Assembly (NCBI GenBank): GCA_023402845.1
Contig: JAEYFP010000061.1
Span: forward strand, 1-17,533
Length of the DNA: 17,533 bases
Source of the DNA: Bacillota bacterium
GTDB lineage: Bacteria > Bacillota > Clostridia > Lachnospirales > Lachnospiraceae
Reading direction: 5' to 3'
Shown in pieces: positions 13,751 to 17,533 of the stretch. Under the pieces are notes generated by a model, which made no database searches, was not told the origin of the DNA, and saw only the letters and a list, made by a program, of their open reading frames with translations. Position 1 is the stretch's first letter; each line of letters starts with the position of its first letter. The translations under genes and the position numbers were made by a program.

Positions 13751-14740
13751 GTGAAAAAATTAAATGACTATTTATACGCAGGCGATACCGTTCTTAAGAT
13801 ATTACAGAGATACGCGGAGGACTTAAAACAGTCTTCGAAAGAGACCCATAATCAGATTGATCTTGTGCACTGTAATTTTCTCCTTCAAATTTCGGAACTT
13901 TTACAGCACAACGAATTCCTGACTTCGCAGTCACAGCGGATTCGGGAATTCTACAAACATATGGCAAATGAATATCCTTTTCTTGCATTTACTTTTAAGG
14001 GCCGGATTAAATCGCTGATCCGCGCGGAAGCGAAATTCAACGGATATATTGTAGAATATATCTACGAGTATTATATAAAACACGGCAATTACCCATCTCT
14101 TCCTGAACTAAAAAACTATTTAAACTGTTTTCGGGATCTGATTGCATACAGAATCGTGATTTCTCTTCCCAAATGTCATCTGAAGGATGGTGAAATTTGT
14201 GCGGATGAAGAAAATAAATATCTATATGAGGTTGCCAACCAGCTGCTTGGTTTTATGGAAGAACGCGGATTTACCGCGGAAACAGCTTCTTTTAAGGGCC
14301 AGAAAAAATCACTTTTGCTAAGAGAGAGCGTAAGCCCCTATTATAGAGATTATGTTGTAAATCCGGAGCCCAGCGGCTACCGTTCGATGCATATCACATT
14401 TTATGATAACATTGCACGATGTTATGTGGAAGTACAGCTTCGTACAAAAGAAATGGACGATTTTGCTGAAATTGGTCCGGCCAATCATTTGGGCTATGAA
14501 AAACGACAGGAAAGTGAACGAGTGAAACGAGATGCTATTCCGAAAGGAGAAAATATTTATTTTGATGATGCTTATGAAAGAGGAATTATGCTGCAGCAGC
14601 TTGAATTATCAAAATTGGATGTAAATATGTTTTCAGCAGTGAATAATTCACTGATTAACGATGGTTGTGGTCTATACCGCGGAAGACTGATTCTCCCGTA
14701 CGAGCATCTTTCCAGATTCCAGAATGACCTTGTTGATTAA
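13751..14740 (+). CDS. Synthetase-only RelA/SpoT-domain protein (probable alarmone synthetase)
   Basis: The product is 329 residues from the GTG at 13751, which has GGAAGG 7 bases upstream; an ATG at 13685 adds 22 residues but has a poor site and lies almost on the predicted transcription start. The synthetase fold covers about residues 80-250: basic motif KGRIKS (83-88), Asp129 in RDLIAYRI (metal-binding position), the loop NPEPSGYRSMH with Tyr210, and Glu227 in VEVQLRT followed by AEIGPANHLGYE. These are the expected residues for transferring pyrophosphate to GDP/GTP. There is no HD hydrolase, TGS or ACT domain. A helical N-terminal extension of about 80 residues and a C-terminal tail make it longer than typical small alarmone synthetases. 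It follows the Bce-type module but has its own promoter. A non-alarmone product, as made by some toxic relatives, cannot be excluded. Confidence 0.88.
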   Translation: MKKLNDYLYAGDTVLKILQRYAEDLKQSSKETHNQIDLVHCNFLLQISELLQHNEFLTSQSQRIREFYKHMANEYPFLAFTFKGRIKSLIRAEAKFNGYIVEYIYEYYIKHGNYPSLPELKNYLNCFRDLIAYRIVISLPKCHLKDGEICADEENKYLYEVANQLLGFMEERGFTAETASFKGQKKSLLLRESVSPYYRDYVVNPEPSGYRSMHITFYDNIARCYVEVQLRTKEMDDFAEIGPANHLGYEKRQESERVKRDAIPKGENIYFDDAYERGIMLQQLELSKLDVNMFSAVNNSLINDGCGLYRGRLILPYEHLSRFQNDLVD

Positions 14741-14825
14741 TTATTTACGAAGTAATTTAGTCGGCCTATCTCCAGAGTGGCATCAAATTTGAATGGGGTG
14801 GTATTTTTTTAGTGAGGATGGGGCA

Positions 14826-16541
14826 ATGCAGTTTGAATATAAAAAAGCAGTAAAAACGGAAAAATCCAAATTTCAAAAAGAGCTGGAGAAAATGGTGTCT
14901 GCAAGAATTGTAGTTACTATTCTCATCGGCTGTTTATTTTTTACTATCGGAATTATTGCAATTAATTCCATCAGTCAGGAACTGAATAGTGAGAGGCACC
15001 TGGATGATCTGAGTACGACTTTTTTCGATGTATATCAAGCTACTGAGAATTTCCTAAAGGATAAAGATAATATACAAAGCTTTATTTGGTGTATTCAGAA
15101 TGAGAAAGAGTCAAGAGATATTAAATATCTGGTTAGTAAATATAATGTAGAGGCAATGGTAGATATTAATTTAATACTGATTAATCAGGAAGATCAGATT
15201 GTAATGACAAATTATCCTACAGAGGAGATGAATCTTCACCGGAGGGAATTTAATCGTATTGCAGCCGCAAATGCGAGAAAAAATGAAGAGGGTATTTATA
15301 GCACTGTTTATTTTTTTAAAGGTGATGAGTCAGAATATTTGATGATGCTTCCGCTATATGATCGCGGAACCTATTGCGGAACTGTGGCAGCATACCTAGA
15401 GGAAAAGGGTTGGAATAATTGCCTGTCGGAGGGGCAGTATGATACAATTATTACCAATGAAAGGAATGATATCATCTACTGCTCGAATAAAAGTCTGATA
15501 GGGAAAGGCACTACCAATAAATACATAGGAAAGAATGGAGGTAAGTATGTAACACTGGGTGAAAAGCGTTATTTCAGAAGAAGCAGAGAACAGAAGTATG
15601 AGAACATTTGCATCTATTCTTTTATTTATTCACCCCAAAATTCTGTGTATATGATAATAGGTGTTGCTACCATTCTGGGCTTAGGTGCTATCTGGACAGT
15701 TATGTTCCTGAATATGCTGAATGTGATGTCAAAGAAAACATCAGAATCCGTGGAGCTTTTAGTAAAAGAAATTCGTATTATTCGAAAAAGGGATACCAAT
15801 CATGAGATAGAACTGCGTACAGGTGATGAATTTGAAGAAATTGCAGAACAGATCAACAAGATGGTAAAGAGTATCAATGAATTAAATAATAAAAACATCG
15901 AGTTAATTCAGATTAATGGGCAAATGGAGATGCAGAATCTTCAAGAGCGAATGAATCCTCATTTTATTTATAACACGCTGGATAATATTAAATATCTTAT
16001 CGTATCAGAACCGGTCAAGGCAGAGAATCTGATTGAACGCTTTACGCATATTCTGAGATATAGTATAAATAATACGAAGAAGAAAATACTTCTGCAGGAG
16101 GATATGATTTATATAGAGGATTATCTGGTTATTCAAAAGACTCGTTTTGGAAATCGGTTTGGATATACAATAGAGATTGAGAATGCATGTGAACAATGCT
16201 TTATTCCAAAGCTTTTGCTGCAGCCCCTTTTAGAAAATTCAATAAAATATGGTTTTCAAAAAAAGACAGATATCCATATTAAAATAGGCGGCTATATACA
16301 GAAGGGTTACCTGTATCTGAAGGTAGAGGATGATGGTGCGGGACAGCCAAAGGCTACAGTGGAAATGCTGAGAAGCCTCATCAGTATAGAAGGAATAGGG
16401 ACAACGCATAATGGCTTACAGAATATCAATCGAAGAATTTCATTGGAATATGGAAAAGACAGCGGTATGAGCATAGAAAGCCGGGAAAATGAATTTTTTC
16501 AGGTGGTTTTAAAATTGTGGATGGGTGAAAATTATGTATAG
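14826..16541 (+). CDS. YesM-type sensor histidine kinase
   Basis: The product is 571 residues from the ATG at 14826 (GAGG 8 bases upstream); an ATG at 14793 has no such site. One membrane helix (27-47), an extracellular Cache-like sensor of about 225 residues, a second helix (274-297) and a HAMP linker (298-350) lead to the His_kinase domain with His379 in QERMNPHFIYNTLDNI. The ATPase domain has the N box (LLLQPLLENSIKYGF) and a glycine box (EDDGAGQP, then GIGTTHNGLQNINRR). Kinases of this type pair with AraC-type response regulators and usually control carbohydrate uptake genes. The partner follows with an 8-base overlap. No transporter gene lies inside the window. No clear terminator separates it from the alarmone synthetase gene 85 bases upstream. 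Confidence 0.94.
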   Translation: MQFEYKKAVKTEKSKFQKELEKMVSARIVVTILIGCLFFTIGIIAINSISQELNSERHLDDLSTTFFDVYQATENFLKDKDNIQSFIWCIQNEKESRDIKYLVSKYNVEAMVDINLILINQEDQIVMTNYPTEEMNLHRREFNRIAAANARKNEEGIYSTVYFFKGDESEYLMMLPLYDRGTYCGTVAAYLEEKGWNNCLSEGQYDTIITNERNDIIYCSNKSLIGKGTTNKYIGKNGGKYVTLGEKRYFRRSREQKYENICIYSFIYSPQNSVYMIIGVATILGLGAIWTVMFLNMLNVMSKKTSESVELLVKEIRIIRKRDTNHEIELRTGDEFEEIAEQINKMVKSINELNNKNIELIQINGQMEMQNLQERMNPHFIYNTLDNIKYLIVSEPVKAENLIERFTHILRYSINNTKKKILLQEDMIYIEDYLVIQKTRFGNRFGYTIEIENACEQCFIPKLLLQPLLENSIKYGFQKKTDIHIKIGGYIQKGYLYLKVEDDGAGQPKATVEMLRSLISIEGIGTTHNGLQNINRRISLEYGKDSGMSIESRENEFFQVVLKLWMGENYV

Positions 16542-17301
16542 TGTGCTGCTTGTAGAAGATGAGGATATCATAAGAAAAGGAATTCGAAATTCGGTTCCAT
16601 GGGAAAGCTATGGAAGCTATGTTGTAGGAGAAGCCCCCAATGGAATGGAAGGGAAAAAATTGATAGAAGAGCTAAAACCGGATATTGTGATTACGGATAT
16701 TAATATGCCGATATGGGATGGCTTGCAGATGATCGCAAATACGAAGAATGTGTATGACTATGTAGCAATTATTCTTACAGGATATTCAGAGTTTGAATAT
16801 GCGAAGGAGGCAATAAGGAATGGCGTATCTACCTACGTATTGAAACCCTTGAATATGGATGAGATGAAGGAAGCTCTGGAGCAGGCAGTTCTGGAATCTA
16901 AGAATATTCATTATTTACGGGAACGGAATGGGAAAGTAAGAGAATTGCAGAACATTTCTTTGATAGAAGAAAAGAAGTACTTTGATCCGGTTGTGGAACA
17001 AATTTTACAATACATAGAAGAACATTACAGAGAGAAAATAGTGTTATCCGACTTGGAGGAGACGCTGCATTATTCAGAGCGGTATATTAATCAGAAGTTC
17101 CGCAAAATTTTAGGAACAACTGTAATAGAATATCTGAATCGATTCCGAATACAGAAGGCATTGGCTATGCTAAAAGACAAAAATACAGTAATAGCAGAGG
17201 TGGGTTTCCAATGCGGAATAGGTGAATACAAATATTTTAACCATGTATTTAAAAAATATATAGGCTGCTCCGCAAAGGAATATCAGAATAGAGTGTTATA
17301 A
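16534..17301 (+). CDS. AraC-type response regulator (YesN-like)
   Basis: The product is 255 residues from the ATG at 16534 (GGGTGA upstream); a GTG at 16525 is possible but weaker. The receiver domain (1-120) has acidic residues EDED (8-11), phosphoacceptor Asp55 (VITDINMP) and Lys104. After a short linker the AraC-type double helix-turn-helix fills about residues 152-253 (LSDLEETLHYSERYINQKFR and later AEVGFQCGIGEYKYFNHVFK). It lacks the long middle region of larger YesN proteins. It overlaps the kinase gene by 8 bases, so the pair is co-translated, and it ends in a strong terminator. Its target genes are probably those starting just beyond the window, as is common for this pair, but none is visible. 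Confidence 0.94.
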   Translation: MYSVLLVEDEDIIRKGIRNSVPWESYGSYVVGEAPNGMEGKKLIEELKPDIVITDINMPIWDGLQMIANTKNVYDYVAIILTGYSEFEYAKEAIRNGVSTYVLKPLNMDEMKEALEQAVLESKNIHYLRERNGKVRELQNISLIEEKKYFDPVVEQILQYIEEHYREKIVLSDLEETLHYSERYINQKFRKILGTTVIEYLNRFRIQKALAMLKDKNTVIAEVGFQCGIGEYKYFNHVFKKYIGCSAKEYQNRVL

Positions 17302-17331
17302 AATACCGAACAATTATGTTCGGTATTTTTT
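17300..17331 (+). terminator. Rho-independent terminator of the YesMN-like operon
   Basis: A perfect 12-bp stem (17300-17311 with 17318-17329) with a 6-base loop is followed by a T run. It begins at the stop codon itself. Confidence 0.95.
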
Positions 17332-17533
17332 CCGTTTGTTCGGGATAAAGAGTGTTAGGTGAAATGAGAATTGTATATGATAAAGCCATGTAAAAAAATT
17401 ATATTCAAAAGTCCAGCGGTGTGATGTCAAGTGAGAAATGAAATAAAAATCATATATTTTTATACTATTTCTTAAAAAACAAAAAACGACTACCTAAGCC
17501 CTGTCGACCAGGTTTTTAAAAAATGAGCAGGGC
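17332..17533. other. Untranslated end of window with a cut inverted repeat
   Basis: No gene is supported in these 202 bases. The last part contains GCCCTG (17498-17503) and its complement CAGGGC (17528-17533) at the very edge. The same left arm can instead pair through CCTG with CAGG (17509-17512), which is followed by TTTTT. A possible -10 (TATACT, 17461-17466) lies upstream without a clear -35. This may be the leader of the next gene. Confidence 0.35.

Noticed and set aside
1..17533. CRISPR arrays, tRNA or rRNA genes
   Set aside because: No regularly spaced repeat-spacer pattern, cloverleaf sequence or rRNA-like stretch was seen on either strand by reading; no search tool was run.

Overview
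The window looks like a chromosomal segment of a low-GC Gram-positive anaerobe of the class Clostridia, most likely Lachnospiraceae-like. The basis is AT-rich coding sequence (one sampled line near 16,021 is 32% GC), strong GGAGG-type ribosome binding sites, ATG/GTG/TTG starts, a Bce-type antimicrobial peptide module, a YesMN-type two-component pair and an LPXTG-like sortase substrate. The species cannot be named from the sequence alone.

Layout: (1) 1-1137 is the 3' two-thirds of an ABC-F ATPase. (2) 1139-5258 is a patchwork: a broken mgtC gene whose 5' end looks replaced by the start of an IS3-type OrfA, a stretch with decayed reading frames, a small duplicated membrane protein with a strong terminator, a polytopic methyl-accepting chemotaxis-type protein preceded by four 11-bp-spaced operator-like repeats, and a reverse-strand membrane protein resembling CPBP proteases. 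This block is bracketed by a 34/35-bp direct repeat that is the tail of the ABC-F gene; the second copy touches the stop codon of the next gene. (3) 5292-7833 is a clearly more GC-rich reverse-strand operon (one sampled line is 60% GC): solo LuxR-type regulator, secreted Ig-like surface protein with an IPQTGD sorting signal, and its sortase. (4) 8262-9160 holds a small unknown protein and a protein with two CDGSH iron-sulfur motifs. (5) 9204-13634 is a complete Bce-type module: response regulator, intramembrane-sensing kinase, ABC ATPase and ten-TM permease with a large extracellular domain. (6) 13751-14740 is a synthetase-only RelA/SpoT-domain protein with its own promoter. (7) 14826-17301 is a YesM-type kinase and AraC-type response regulator ending in a perfect terminator, followed by an untranslated end with an inverted repeat cut by the window edge.

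How the genes fit together: several units concern the cell envelope and antibiotic stress (ABC-F, Bce module, alarmone synthetase, surface protein with sortase). The Bce kinase and permease probably sense a peptide antibiotic together and drive expression of the transporter; the alarmone synthetase next door could couple envelope stress to growth control, but that link is inferred from position only. The most unusual structural signals are the ABC-F-tail direct repeat, the IS/mgtC chimera, the four-repeat operator before the chemoreceptor and the foreign-looking sortase operon.
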